A DNA stretch of 64,000 bases, taken from positions 1 to 64,000 of the forward strand of contig JAVBOO010000015.1 of the NCBI GenBank assembly GCA_031550435.1. Reading direction: 5' to 3'. Within the stretch, counting starts at the first letter, position 1. Every line of letters begins with the position of its first letter. Shown piece by piece: positions 1 through 8,738 of the stretch. The notes beneath the pieces are model-generated. The model made no database searches. It was not told where the DNA came from and worked only from the letters and a program-made list of their open reading frames with translations. This DNA is from JAVBOO01 sp031550435. GTDB lineage: Bacteria > Bacillota > Clostridia > Lachnospirales > WRAX01. The translations under genes and the position numbers were made by a program.

Positions 1-2
1 CC

Positions 3-359
3 ACCACACCTCCCACTACACCTCCCACCACACCCCCTACAACACCCCCTACAACACCTCCGACAGAGGAGCCGCCTACTCCTCCGACAGAACCGCCAAC
101 CACGCCTCCGGACGAACCCAAATTCACTTTCGACGATGATACGGGATTATATGTGGTAACAGTTGACGGCGTACCGCTTGGTTATGTTGAAACACCGGGA
201 GATTTTGTCTCACTCGACAACCTAATCCCAATAAAAAACAATCCTAAGACCAGCGATACACAGCAAAGCCCAATCTACCTTGTCGCAAGTACAGTAGTCC
301 TATCAGCCCTCGTATTTATGACCTTTACACGTAAAAAATCTGAAAATGTTAATCAATAA
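3..359 (+). CDS. C-terminal part of a Thr-Pro-rich cell-surface protein (5' end outside window)
   Basis: The reading frame is open from the window edge. It begins with about six TTPP repeats, continues through acidic Pro/Glu/Thr sequence (TEEPPTPPTEPP), and ends with a small folded segment, the motif NPKTSD, a hydrophobic stretch (about 20 residues) and the basic tail RKKSENVNQ. NPKT(G/S)D followed by a membrane segment and positive tail is the usual arrangement of sortase-type anchoring signals in Clostridia. The TTPP part would be a flexible wall-spanning stalk. The N-terminal functional domains lie outside the window, so the protein's role cannot be told. A strong hairpin follows the stop codon. 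Anchoring by sortase is inferred from the motif; Ser replaces the more common Gly. Confidence 0.75.
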   Translation, partial: TTPPTTPPTTPPTTPPTTPPTEEPPTPPTEPPTTPPDEPKFTFDDDTGLYVVTVDGVPLGYVETPGDFVSLDNLIPIKNNPKTSDTQQSPIYLVASTVVLSALVFMTFTRKKSENVNQ

Positions 360-385
360 GTTTTTCAAATAACGAAATGTTTAAT

Positions 386-422
386 AACAAACAAGCCGGC
401 GAATCATGCCGGCTTGTTTGTT
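386..422. terminator. Strong hairpin terminator, probably bidirectional
   Basis: Perfect 15-bp inverted repeat (arms 386-400 and 408-422, core AAGCCGGC) with a 7-base loop. The arm ends in TTTGTT followed by more T on the + strand, directly after the surface-protein gene. Confidence 0.85.
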
Positions 423-483
423 TTGTCAATATACGCCCGCGAATTCTGAGGCTGCCTTATGATCAATACTTCGACAACAAAAT

Positions 484-513
484 AGCCGGGCATTCTATAA
501 GAATGGCCCGGCT
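484..513 (-). terminator. rpoD terminator
   Basis: Inverted repeat AGCCGGGC-ATTCT / AGAATGGCCCGGCT with one bulged base, followed on the minus strand by ATTTTGTT. It lies 15 bases past the rpoD stop and would end the dgt-dnaG-rpoD transcript. Confidence 0.8.
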
Positions 514-528
514 TTCGCGCTTTACAGT

Positions 529-1614
529 TTATAATTCCAAAAACTCCTTAAGCTTCTTGCTTCTGCTCGGATGTCTGAGCTTACGCAGCGCTTTCGCTTC
601 AATCTGGCGTATGCGCTCACGCGTCACATTAAACTCCTTGCCGACCTCCTCTAGCGTACGTGTCCGCCCGTCGTCGAGACCGAAACGCAGGCGAATTACC
701 TTCGCTTCCCTCTCGGTAAGCGTTTTCAACACTACGACCAGCTGCTCGCGCAGCAAAGTGAACGCGGCGGCATCAGAAGGAGCCGGTATGTCCTCGTCGG
801 CTATAAAATCGCCGATATGGCTGTCGTCTTCTTCACCGACCGGTGTATCAATGGAAACCGGATCCTGAGACAGTTTTATTATCTCTCTGACCTTTTCGGG
901 CGACATCTGCATCTCTTTAGCGATTTCATCGGCGCTTGGTTCTCTTCCGTATTCCTGCAAAAGCTGCTTTGATACTCTCAGGAGCTTGTTAATCGTTTCA
1001 ACCATATGAACGGGAATACGTATCGTTCTTGCCTGATCGGCTATTGCCCTCGTTATGGCCTGACGTATCCACCATGTAGCATAGGTACTGAATTTAAAGC
1101 CCTTGCTGTGGTCAAACTTGTCTACCGCTTTAATAAGGCCGAGATTGCCCTCCTGTATCAAGTCCAAAAAATGCATGCCTCTGCCGACATAGCGCTTCGC
1201 TATGCTGACGACAAGCCTGAGGTTCGCTTCGGCAAGCCTTGTTTTCGCATCCTCGCTGCCTTCGTCCATAAGCTTTGCAAGCTCGATTTCTTCATCGGGA
1301 GAAAGCAGCGGAACCTTGCCGATTTCCTTCAAGTACATTCGGACATGATCATCTATGTTTATACTGCCTTCAATTGCGGAAATATCGATGTCTTTCTCGA
1401 TTTCTTCTTCCGGTAAAGGCTCAATGTTGTTTAGGATATCTATGCCCTGAGATTCGATGCTCTCGTATATTCTGTCTATTTGGTCGGGGTCAAGGTCAAG
1501 ATCACCAAGATAATCCACAATCTCCTTGAATTCGAGTGTGCTTTTTTTCTTGGCGCCGATAGCGACCAACTCTTTTATTTTTGTCTTTAAAACCTCATCT
1601 TCAACAGATTTCAA
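529..1614 (-). CDS. rpoD: RNA polymerase primary sigma factor RpoD/SigA
   Basis: A 361-residue group 1 sigma-70, close to the length of Gram-positive SigA. Region 1.1 occupies about residues 1-65. Region 1.2 starts near DDHVRMYLKEIG. The region 2 core has ANLRLVVSIAKRYVGRGM and DLIQEGNLGLIKAVDKFD, and region 2.4 has STYATWWIRQAITRAIADQ. Region 3 follows, and region 4.2 carries the -35-binding helix VTRERIRQIEAKALRKLR. It directs housekeeping transcription. The start is TTG (codon read CAA on the + strand at 1612-1614), with GAAGGGAC and GGATAAG upstream; no ATG lies near. It follows dnaG by 29 bases in the conserved dgt-dnaG-rpoD order and is closed by the hairpin at 484-513. Confidence 0.97.
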   Translation of the reverse strand: MKSVEDEVLKTKIKELVAIGAKKKSTLEFKEIVDYLGDLDLDPDQIDRIYESIESQGIDILNNIEPLPEEEIEKDIDISAIEGSINIDDHVRMYLKEIGKVPLLSPDEEIELAKLMDEGSEDAKTRLAEANLRLVVSIAKRYVGRGMHFLDLIQEGNLGLIKAVDKFDHSKGFKFSTYATWWIRQAITRAIADQARTIRIPVHMVETINKLLRVSKQLLQEYGREPSADEIAKEMQMSPEKVREIIKLSQDPVSIDTPVGEEDDSHIGDFIADEDIPAPSDAAAFTLLREQLVVVLKTLTEREAKVIRLRFGLDDGRTRTLEEVGKEFNVTRERIRQIEAKALRKLRHPSRSKKLKEFLEL

Positions 1615-1643
1615 GGCTTATCCGTCCCTTCGATTGTTATTAG

Positions 1644-3464
1644 CTATTCTAACCAGTTAAAATTGTTTGATACAAGAGGATTGAGTATTCTTTTCTTTTC
1701 CGTCAAAAAAATGAAGGTTTTGTCACATTCCTTTTGCTTTTCGGACGAAAGCGCGGCATACTCGGCATCACGCGGAAGTTTTTCTATACAGGCATTAATG
1801 TATTCGAGCTTTACAATAGAAATTTGGCGGTTCAAAGAATTAATATAGGCTTCCTCGTTATCGTATACCTGACGCTGAGAAAAAATTGCCGAAACAATCT
1901 TTTGTTCATCCAAAGTCTCAAAGCGGCATATAAGCTCCGCCGGGACGACTGTTCCGCCGCCTGCGTAGACTTCTGAGAGCAGATTATACAATTCTATGTA
2001 ACATGGCGTTACAAATTCATCAAAATTAACATGCTTAATGATTTTTTTAGCAAGTCCCGAAGATGACGACATGGCGGCGAGAACGCTTCTTCTGGCTTCG
2101 TCGCGCTGCTTTTCCAGCTTATCAGCCGAATATACAACGGGCTTGTTTTTGTAGCGAAACGTCTTTATCTCGTCAGTCTTCTTGTCAGACAGCTTGTCTA
2201 CTTCCGAAGCGACCGCATTTTCGGATATCCCGGAAAGCGCCGCCAGTTCCTTACCGTATATCTCGCGTTCAACCGAGCTTGTCAACGCGGCGATAACCTC
2301 CGACGCATCTTTAACAAATCTTGACTTTTCAATAGGGTCCGAGATATTGTAGCCTTTTTTCAGACACTTAAGCCTGAAGCTGACCGCGCTTTCGGCAGAG
2401 GAGATTGCACTTTCAAACGCCTCTTTCCCGAACTTTTTCAAGAACTCGTCAGGATCTTTTGCGCCGGTAAGCTGTAATACCCTTACATGCAAGCCCGCTT
2501 GCGTTAACACGGGCGATGCTCTTAATACAGCTTTCTCCCCGGCCGCGTCGCTGTCGAAAAGCAGTACGGCGTTCTCGCAGTATTTTGCGAGAACGGAGGC
2601 ATGATCGGTATTAAACGCCGTGCCCAGAGAAGCGACAGCATTCGAAAAACCGTTTTCGTGCAGCGCGATGACATCCATATAACCTTCGACAAGTATCATT
2701 GTCTTTGACTTTGACTGTCGAGCGTAGTTGATGCCGTAAAGGCTCTTGCTCTTCGAAAACAACATAGTCTCCGGCGAATTGAGGTACTTTGGCTCACCTT
2801 TATCCAGTATTCTGCCGCCAAAGCCTATCACCTTGCCGTAAACATCAAAAATCGGAAACATCAGCCTGCCTGTAAACCGGTCGAAGTAGCCTCCTCTTTT
2901 ATCGGCAATGACAAGGCCTGACTTCAGCAAAAGTTCATCGGAATAGCCCAGAGAAGAAAGAAAGGCATAAAGCTCGCCTCCGTTACCACCGAAGCCGAGG
3001 CCAAAACGCTTTCTTGCCCATTGCGATACTTTTCGCTCATTCAGATACAAAACGGCTTTCGCGCCTTTTTCCGACAAAAGCGTGTCGTAAAAATATCTCG
3101 CAGCCTTAGTATGTATGTCCGACAATGTGTTCCTGAGTTCTGCCAAACGCTGATATTCCGCGCTTTGTGACGGTTCCGGCAGCCGGTAGTTTACCCTTGA
3201 AGCCAAATACTTTATCGCATCCGGAAAGTCGTAGTTTTCCTTCTGCATGATAAATGTTACAACATTGCCGGAAGCGCCACAGCCAAAACAGTTGTAAAGC
3301 TGTTTGTCTGCGCTGACGCTGAAAGACGGAGTTTTTTCCTTGTGGAAAGGACAAAGCCCCATATAGCTGCCGCCTTTTTGGGTCAGGCTTGTATATTCCG
3401 ATATTACGGACACTATGTCGTTCTGTGTGCGTATGTCTTCAATAACACCGCTGGGGTAAAGCAT
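1644..3464 (-). CDS. dnaG: DNA primase DnaG
   Basis: About 606 residues. The N-terminal CHC2 zinc-binding domain shows CPFHKEKTPSFSVS and CFGCGASGNVVTF (residues about 38-65). The catalytic core and TOPRIM domain follow, with EGYMDV (near residue 250) and the DSDAAG acidic motif. The C-terminal third is the helicase-binding type region. The enzyme makes RNA primers at the replication fork. An upstream in-frame extension to 3509 exists, but the start at 3464 has a clear AAGGAGCTGAC ribosome site, so I prefer it. It lies between dgt and rpoD and is probably cotranscribed with rpoD. Confidence 0.96.
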   Translation of the reverse strand: MLYPSGVIEDIRTQNDIVSVISEYTSLTQKGGSYMGLCPFHKEKTPSFSVSADKQLYNCFGCGASGNVVTFIMQKENYDFPDAIKYLASRVNYRLPEPSQSAEYQRLAELRNTLSDIHTKAARYFYDTLLSEKGAKAVLYLNERKVSQWARKRFGLGFGGNGGELYAFLSSLGYSDELLLKSGLVIADKRGGYFDRFTGRLMFPIFDVYGKVIGFGGRILDKGEPKYLNSPETMLFSKSKSLYGINYARQSKSKTMILVEGYMDVIALHENGFSNAVASLGTAFNTDHASVLAKYCENAVLLFDSDAAGEKAVLRASPVLTQAGLHVRVLQLTGAKDPDEFLKKFGKEAFESAISSAESAVSFRLKCLKKGYNISDPIEKSRFVKDASEVIAALTSSVEREIYGKELAALSGISENAVASEVDKLSDKKTDEIKTFRYKNKPVVYSADKLEKQRDEARRSVLAAMSSSSGLAKKIIKHVNFDEFVTPCYIELYNLLSEVYAGGGTVVPAELICRFETLDEQKIVSAIFSQRQVYDNEEAYINSLNRQISIVKLEYINACIEKLPRDAEYAALSSEKQKECDKTFIFLTEKKRILNPLVSNNFNWLE

Positions 3465-3553
3465 GTCAGCTCCTTGTATAAAGTCCGCGAAACGAAACGG
3501 TGTTTTCACGGAAAGGTATGTACTCGCACCCTAAGTTTGACTGTTCCGGGTCT

Positions 3554-3592
3554 TATAGCCGTTTAAGCCAAAAACGGTCTTAAACGACTATA
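3554..3592. repeat. R5 palindrome between dgt and dnaG
   Basis: Arms TATAGCCGTTTAAG and CTTAAACGACTATA around an 11-base loop. The same GTCGTTTAAG/CTTAAACGAC palindrome recurs at 32443-32483. It lies in the 255-base gap between the dgt stop and the dnaG start, in which I see no gene. Confidence 0.6.
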
Positions 3593-3719
3593 AAGCAGTT
3601 GCCTGTCAAGCCGCTGTAAAGATACGTCTTACACTTAACCCTATTATTACACATAATTCGCGAAATTCCTTCACGAAAAAAATGGAATTTTACATTAAAG
3701 TTCAGAGCAAAAACGCCGG

Positions 3720-4724
3720 CTACAGCCCCCAACCGGAAGGAAGATAAATTTTTACGTATAGTTTCAGCGCGAATCTGTCGGTCATGCCTGCTATGTAGTC
3801 CCCGGCTATCCTCGAAACGTTGTTTTCCCTTTCGAGCAATTTCTTGTAGTCACAAGGAAGCCTTGAAGGGTCATCGGTATAATAACGGTGTATCTCGCCG
3901 AGCATCTGCTTGATTTTCGACCGTTCGATCTGCTGGAGCTGGCTCTGATATACCGTTTTGTACATAAATTCTCTTATGCTGAACAAAGCGTCTTTAAACT
4001 CCTCATTCATGCCTATTTCGGGCTTGTCAATGCTGTATGCTATTACGGAACGAATAAGATTGTTTATTCTGGCGGACGATGTGCTTCCGAGCAAAGCGGT
4101 GCAATCCCTCGGCAGTTCTTCGTTCGTCAGTATTCCCGCCCTGACGGCATCGTCTATATCGTGGTTGATATAGCCGATTTTATCCGAGATTTGGACAACT
4201 GCGCCTTCGAGTGTGGAAGGTTTCCCGATGGTCTTGTGATTCAGTATACCGTTTACGACCTCACGGGTCAGGTTCAGACCCTCGCCCGAGTTTTCGAGAA
4301 GCTCGACTACTCTCACGCTCTGCACGTTATGGCGGAAACCGCCCGGCAAAAGCTCGTTAAGAGCATCTTCACCCGTGTGACCAAACGGAGTGTGCCCCAG
4401 GTCATGCCCCAGGGCAATCGCCTCCGTTAAATCCTCATTAAGCCTCAGCGCTCGCGAAATAGTCCTCGCGATCTGGGCGACCTCAAGCGTATGCGACAGT
4501 CTTGTTCTGTAATGATCGCCCTCGGGTGAAATAAACACCTGGGTCTTGTGCATCAGCCTGCGAAACGATTTCGAGTGAGTAATTCTGTCACGGTCGCGCT
4601 GAAACTCCGTTCTTATGTCACACTTCGGCTCCTTGCGCGCCCGCCCGGCAGATTCGGCGCTTTTTGCGGCACAGGGGCTTAAATGCTCTTTTTCAAACAG
4701 CTCTTGCCGCTCTCGCAAGTTCAT
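3720..4724 (-). CDS. dgt: dGTPase-like HD-domain triphosphohydrolase
   Basis: A 334-residue HD-superfamily protein. Metal-binding motifs are visible as H in TRLSHTLEVAQIAR, the HD pair in ALGHDLGHTPFGHTGE, and a downstream D in SDKIGYINHDIDD. Family members hydrolyse dGTP (or other dNTPs) to the nucleoside and tripolyphosphate, controlling nucleotide pools. The start ATG at 4724 has GAGGAGCG upstream. It is the first gene of the dgt-dnaG-rpoD cluster, a common order in Clostridia. Exact nucleotide preference cannot be told from sequence. Confidence 0.92.
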   Translation of the reverse strand: MNLRERQELFEKEHLSPCAAKSAESAGRARKEPKCDIRTEFQRDRDRITHSKSFRRLMHKTQVFISPEGDHYRTRLSHTLEVAQIARTISRALRLNEDLTEAIALGHDLGHTPFGHTGEDALNELLPGGFRHNVQSVRVVELLENSGEGLNLTREVVNGILNHKTIGKPSTLEGAVVQISDKIGYINHDIDDAVRAGILTNEELPRDCTALLGSTSSARINNLIRSVIAYSIDKPEIGMNEEFKDALFSIREFMYKTVYQSQLQQIERSKIKQMLGEIHRYYTDDPSRLPCDYKKLLERENNVSRIAGDYIAGMTDRFALKLYVKIYLPSGWGL

Positions 4725-4761
4725 AATACGCTCCTCTGTAGTTCATGATATGCGGTAAACT

Positions 4762-6336
4762 CTACTCTGTTATGCTTTCATCCCATACGTCGGGCTTAGG
4801 CAGCCCGAGTATGCCGGCGACAGTCGCGGCGATGTTCGAAAGCCCGAAGCTTCCCTGCTTTATCTTGCAGTCGGTTTTATTCTTGTCGTAAATTATAAAA
4901 GGCACGGGATTTAACGTATGCGAGGTCTTTGCCTTTTTCTCGCCTGTTTTTGACTTTTCGTACATCTCGTCCGCATTCCCGTGGTCGGCCGTGATGATTA
5001 CCGAAGCGTTATGCTCGTCCGCAGCCTTGAGTATCCTCGCCAGGCACAGGTCAACGGTTTCGACCGCGATTACCGCGGCATCGTAATTCCCGGTATGTCC
5101 GACCATATCGCCGTTCGGGAAGTTAGCGCGGATAAAACCGTAGTTTTCAGAAGCTATAGCCTCTATCACCTTGTCGGTAACTTCCGCCGCCTTCATCCAC
5201 GGGCGCTCGTCAAACGAAACTTTGTCTGAGCGGATTTCACAATAGTCTTCCGCTTCCTCCGAAAATTTGCCCGTTTTGTTTCCGTTCCAGAAATAGGTTA
5301 CATGCCCGAATTTTTGAGTCTCAGATACCGCATATTGCTTTATATTATTTTTAACAAGGTATTCGGAAAGCGTATGCTCGATTTTGGGCGGGTTAACGAG
5401 AAAAGACGCAGGAAGCTTTAAATCCCCGTCGTATTGCAGCATACCGGCATAACAAACTTTCGGGTAATATCCTCTGTCAAACTTATCAAAGTCCTTGTAA
5501 TCAAACGCTTTGCTGAGTTCTATTGCCCTGTCTCCTCTGAAATTAAAGAGTATAACGCTGTCGTTATCGATAATTTTCCCGACGGGTTCGCCGTCTTGAG
5601 CGATTACAAACGAGGGGAGATCCTGGTCAATCACTCCGGTCTCGGCGCGATAGGTCTCAATCGCATCCTTGGCGCACAAAAACTGTCTTCCTTCACCGAG
5701 AACATGAGTTTTCCAGCCTTTTTCAACCATTGCCCAATCCGCTTCGTATCTGTCCATGGTAATCTTCATTCTTCCGCCGCCCGATGCGATTTGCGCGTCA
5801 AAGCTTTCGCAATTAAGCTCGGAAAGAACAGCCTCAAGCTTTTCGACATACTCAAGAGCGCTTGTCGCCGGAACATCCCTGCCGTCAAGCAGTATATGCA
5901 CCCTCGCCTTTGCGGTTCCTGCCTCTTTTGCCTGTCTCAGCATGGCAAAAAGATGATTTATGTGAGAATGCACGTTTCCGTCGGAAAGAAGTCCTATAAA
6001 GTGAAGTGTCGAACCGTTAGCTTTGCAGTTGCCGATAAGCTCGGTCCATGTTTCCGAGCCGAACATAAGCCCCGATTCGATCGACTCGTTTACAAGCTTT
6101 GCGCCCTGAGAGTAAATCTGCCCGCAGCCGATTGCGTTATGCCCGACCTCGCTGTTCCCCATATCATCGTCACTCGGAAGGCCTACGGCTGTTCCGTGCG
6201 CCTTTAAAACCGTATTTGGATACTTTTCCGTTAACATGTCCAAAGTCGGTGTGTTTGCCGCCGTAACGGCATTCCCGAACGTATCGCCCGATATGCCGAT
6301 TCCGTCCATCACTATAAGTATATTTGTTTTTTTCAA
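4762..6336 (-). CDS. gpmI: 2,3-bisphosphoglycerate-independent phosphoglycerate mutase
   Basis: About 524 residues of the cofactor-independent, Mn-dependent alkaline-phosphatase superfamily. Visible motifs are the N-terminal metal site ILIVMDGIG, the phosphorylated serine in DDDMGNSEVGHN, RGDRAIEL, the metal ligands in FPNGDMVGHTG, and ADHGNADEM near the end. It interconverts 3- and 2-phosphoglycerate in glycolysis. The start I choose is TTG at 6336, because a strong TAGGGAGG lies 6 bases upstream and the protein then opens with the conserved KKTNILIVMDG. An ATG at 6372 in frame has its only purine-rich sequence one base away and would add 12 atypical residues. Confidence 0.95.
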   Translation of the reverse strand: MKKTNILIVMDGIGISGDTFGNAVTAANTPTLDMLTEKYPNTVLKAHGTAVGLPSDDDMGNSEVGHNAIGCGQIYSQGAKLVNESIESGLMFGSETWTELIGNCKANGSTLHFIGLLSDGNVHSHINHLFAMLRQAKEAGTAKARVHILLDGRDVPATSALEYVEKLEAVLSELNCESFDAQIASGGGRMKITMDRYEADWAMVEKGWKTHVLGEGRQFLCAKDAIETYRAETGVIDQDLPSFVIAQDGEPVGKIIDNDSVILFNFRGDRAIELSKAFDYKDFDKFDRGYYPKVCYAGMLQYDGDLKLPASFLVNPPKIEHTLSEYLVKNNIKQYAVSETQKFGHVTYFWNGNKTGKFSEEAEDYCEIRSDKVSFDERPWMKAAEVTDKVIEAIASENYGFIRANFPNGDMVGHTGNYDAAVIAVETVDLCLARILKAADEHNASVIITADHGNADEMYEKSKTGEKKAKTSHTLNPVPFIIYDKNKTDCKIKQGSFGLSNIAATVAGILGLPKPDVWDESITE

Positions 6337-6391
6337 ACTGCGCCTCCCTAAATTACGGCTGAATCCATTCATACTCCGTTTAAAATTAAAA

Positions 6392-6907
6392 TCAATATAT
6401 GTGTTTGTAGAGACCTTTGCCGAATATTCCCATCACGGCCGCTCTGACTTCGTTACCTTCGACAGTTATAACCCCATAAGTCGGTACGGGCGAATTCCTC
6501 GGCAATGTTATACTTCCCGGGTTCATAAACAATGTTTTTCCGACACGGAAAACACAGGCCTCATGCGTATGCCCGAACAGACAAATCTCTGCTTGCTTTG
6601 CCGATGCGGCTGCTTCGAGAGCTTCCGTCCCGCCCTTTACCCTAAAGGCATGTCCGTGAGTAATAAAAACCGCCTTTCCGCCCAAAATAACCGGCTCCTC
6701 GCCGTTTATGTTCCTGCCCGGAACAGAGACGTCGCAGTTGCCTTTTACGGCGACGAACCTACCCTCATAATCGTTTTCATAGCGCAGCAGGTCTTCATAA
6801 CCGTCCCCGACATGGACAAAACAATCAAAGCCCGTTCCGGCATGGGCCAGTAGGCTTCCGATTCTATCATGGTTGTTATGGCTGTCTCCGACGACGAGTA
6901 TTTTCAT
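6392..6907 (-). CDS. YfcE/MJ0936-family metallophosphoesterase
   Basis: 171 residues of the calcineurin-like phosphoesterase fold. The metal-binding motifs appear in the usual order: GDSHNN at the N-terminus, HVGD, KGNCD, ITHGH and LFGHTHE, ending with MNPGS. Members hydrolyse phosphodiesters in vitro; physiological substrates are unknown. Its ATG overlaps the rdgB stop by four bases, so the two are translationally coupled. The rdgB-yfcE pairing is frequent in Firmicutes, which suggests a nucleotide housekeeping role, but that is inference. Confidence 0.88.
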   Translation of the reverse strand: MKILVVGDSHNNHDRIGSLLAHAGTGFDCFVHVGDGYEDLLRYENDYEGRFVAVKGNCDVSVPGRNINGEEPVILGGKAVFITHGHAFRVKGGTEALEAAASAKQAEICLFGHTHEACVFRVGKTLFMNPGSITLPRNSPVPTYGVITVEGNEVRAAVMGIFGKGLYKHIY

Positions 6908-7500
6908 AGTATCTCCGCCAGTCTTTGCTTCATCCTGCGTAAAGCGATTCCCCTGTGACTGATTTTGTTTTTAAGCTCTCCGGACATCTCGGCAGTCGTC
7001 ACGCCGTATTCCGGAACGAAAAAAATCGGATCGTAGCCGAAACCGTTTTCTCCGGAAATGCGCGTGTGGATGTAACCCTCAACTATGCCCGTTTCGTGTA
7101 TAAGCTTTATGGTACCGTCGCTTAAAGGTACGGCCGCCGCAACAACGCAAACAAATCTTGCGCTTCGTTCCCGAAAAGGCACTTTCTCCATAATTTCGAG
7201 TATTTTTGTGTTTTTCTCTATATACGGAGTTTTCTCTCCCATATATCTTGCGGAATAAACCCCCGGCATACCGTCCAGATAATCAATAACCAACCCCGAA
7301 TCATCGGAAAGCGTGAGTTTTCCGGATACCCGGCTTATCTCAAGCGCCTTTTTTTCGGCATTGCCCACAAAACTGTCGCAGTCTTCGACAACATCGATAT
7401 CAATGCCCGCATCCGTCATTGAAATAATATTATAGCCCGTCAAAATTTCTTTGATCTCCGTTAATTTGTGATTATTCTTTGTCGCAAAAAGTAAATCCGT
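6904..7500 (-). CDS. rdgB: RdgB/HAM1 non-canonical purine NTP pyrophosphatase with a probable ACG start
   Basis: The enzyme removes ITP/dITP and XTP from nucleotide pools. The body is clear: DDSGLVIDYLDGMPGVYSARY, the ENGFGYDPIF signature, and SHRGIALR at the end. The conserved N-terminus (LLFATKNNHKLTEIKEILTGY, the substrate-binding T/S-x4-K element) is encoded upstream of the first TTG at 7443. An in-frame TAG at 7513-7515 limits the gene. Between that stop and the conserved residues there is no ATG, GTG or TTG, only GAG CTG TTT AAG ACG. ACG at 7498-7500 is 9 bases from an AGGAG (7510-7514) and gives a normal 198-residue protein. A start at 7443 would give 179 residues lacking the binding motif. 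Either a non-canonical start or a damaged ATG. Confidence 0.88.
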   Translation of the reverse strand, partial: TDLLFATKNNHKLTEIKEILTGYNIISMTDAGIDIDVVEDCDSFVGNAEKKALEISRVSGKLTLSDDSGLVIDYLDGMPGVYSARYMGEKTPYIEKNTKILEIMEKVPFRERSARFVCVVAAAVPLSDGTIKLIHETGIVEGYIHTRISGENGFGYDPIFFVPEYGVTTAEMSGELKNKISHRGIALRRMKQRLAEIL

Positions 7501-7515
7501 CTTAAACAGCTCCTA

Positions 7516-7909
7516 AAGCAAAACACCGTTTCGGCGTTTGCCGTATAATTCGGCCAAAAACTCAACGAGATTTTCAGCCTGTTTATTACCGGCCTCACGG
7601 CAGGTGAACCCGGTTTTTTCGCGGCTCTCCCTCGCAAAAGTCGGTCTCGCTTGTATGCTTCTACATTAACCTAAATCGGGTGTAGCAAACAACGTCCGCT
7701 ACACCCGTCTGAGATATACTCTGTATCGCTAGGCTAATCTTTAATTATTTCCGCTGAAAAAACCGTTAAAACTGCGCCTCTTTGTCTGCCCGTTTCAGTT
7801 TTTTACAGCGCGTTTATATTCCTTCGCCAATCAAATCAACACTGTTTGGCGACTTAGCCCTTTGAGCCCTTCGGGTTCAGTTAAAGGGAGCTATTAACTA
7901 ATCTATATC
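7516..7909. other. 394-base intergenic region with two hairpins
   Basis: Nothing recognisable as a gene. It holds a perfect 9-bp hairpin at 7678-7706 (GGGTGTAGC / GCTACACCC). Its minus strand begins GGGTGTAGCGGACG, the same bases that open the REP palindrome at 48933, so it is probably a REP relic. A compound hairpin at 7858-7888 has CCCTTT/AAAGGG outside and GAGCCC-TTC-GGGTTC inside. It separates hpf from rdgB, both on the minus strand. Confidence 0.5.
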
Positions 7910-8455
7910 TTAGAAGCCCGGCTCGATGATACCGTAAGTTCCGTTCCTTCTCTTGTAAACTACGTTAACGGTTTCTGTGTGAGCGTTACGGAAAACAAAA
8001 AATGTGTGTCCGAGCAGTTCCATCTCCATAACGGCTTCTTCGGCATCCATCGGTCTGAGTTCGAAATGCTTGTTCTTTTCGATAACGATTTCGTGACTGT
8101 CGTTTGTTTCCTCGTCCGATGGTTGAGACAACAATATAAACTCGTCTCTAAACGCGCCGTCTCTGCGCGATTTATGCTTAAGTCTCGTTTTGAATTTTAC
8201 CATTTGCTTTTCAAGAATGTCAATTATCTCGTCGATAGATTGATACATATCTCCGGTTGTGACTTCTGCGCGAAGCACGCGCTTATGAAGAGGGATGGTA
8301 ACTTCAATTTTGTTATCCGTTTTAATACTGCTAAACGCCACAAACACTTCTGCGTCTTCGGGCAGCAATCTCCCGAGTTTTGAAAGCTTTTGCTCTGTTC
8401 TTTCCTTTAATTTCTCGGAAACACTCATGTTTTTGCCGGTGTAAGTATAACGCAT
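7910..8455 (-). CDS. hpf: Long-form ribosome hibernation promoting factor
   Basis: 181 residues, matching the long HPF typical of Gram-positives. The N-terminal YfiA/RaiA-like domain starts RYTYTGKNMSVSEKLKERTEQ. A variable linker follows. The C-terminal dimerisation domain has RPMDAEEAVMEMELLGHTFFVFRN, with VVYKRRNGTYGIIEPGF at the end. It binds the 30S subunit and joins 70S ribosomes into inactive 100S dimers in stationary phase. The frame is open to 8596, but homology and the AAAGGGG site place the start at 8455. Confidence 0.95.
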   Translation of the reverse strand: MRYTYTGKNMSVSEKLKERTEQKLSKLGRLLPEDAEVFVAFSSIKTDNKIEVTIPLHKRVLRAEVTTGDMYQSIDEIIDILEKQMVKFKTRLKHKSRRDGAFRDEFILLSQPSDEETNDSHEIVIEKNKHFELRPMDAEEAVMEMELLGHTFFVFRNAHTETVNVVYKRRNGTYGIIEPGF

Positions 8456-8668
8456 ACTGACGACCCCTTTCGGAAGTTGTATTTCGTTTCCTATATATCG
8501 CTTGGAAACGATCTCAGAGCCGGGAAGTTGCCCGGCCCGTTCTAGCTTAAACTGGTAAGTATATTTACGGCTATACGAATAACTGCGCGGTAACAATTAA
8601 TACTGCTACACTATTTTATTATACATATTCCGGCCTTATCCTGCCTGAGGATCAAAATAATTTCGTGT

Positions 8669-8697
8669 TTGACTTTACCAAGCAGGAAAGGTATATT
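8669..8697 (+). promoter_or_regulatory. Sigma-A type promoter for the small membrane protein/natAB operon
   Basis: TTGACT (8669-8674), 17-base spacer, TATATT (8692-8697), about 35 bases before the first start codon. A close match to consensus with ideal spacing. Confidence 0.75.
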
Positions 8698-8738
8698 TTA
8701 ATACGTATGTATAAAGTAAGTATGCGCGGAGGTGCAAT

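Noticed and set aside
7520..7909. A 6S RNA or tmRNA in the gap between rdgB and hpf
   Set aside because: No tmRNA tag frame or tRNA-like ends, and no long closing stem with a central bubble could be found on either strand.
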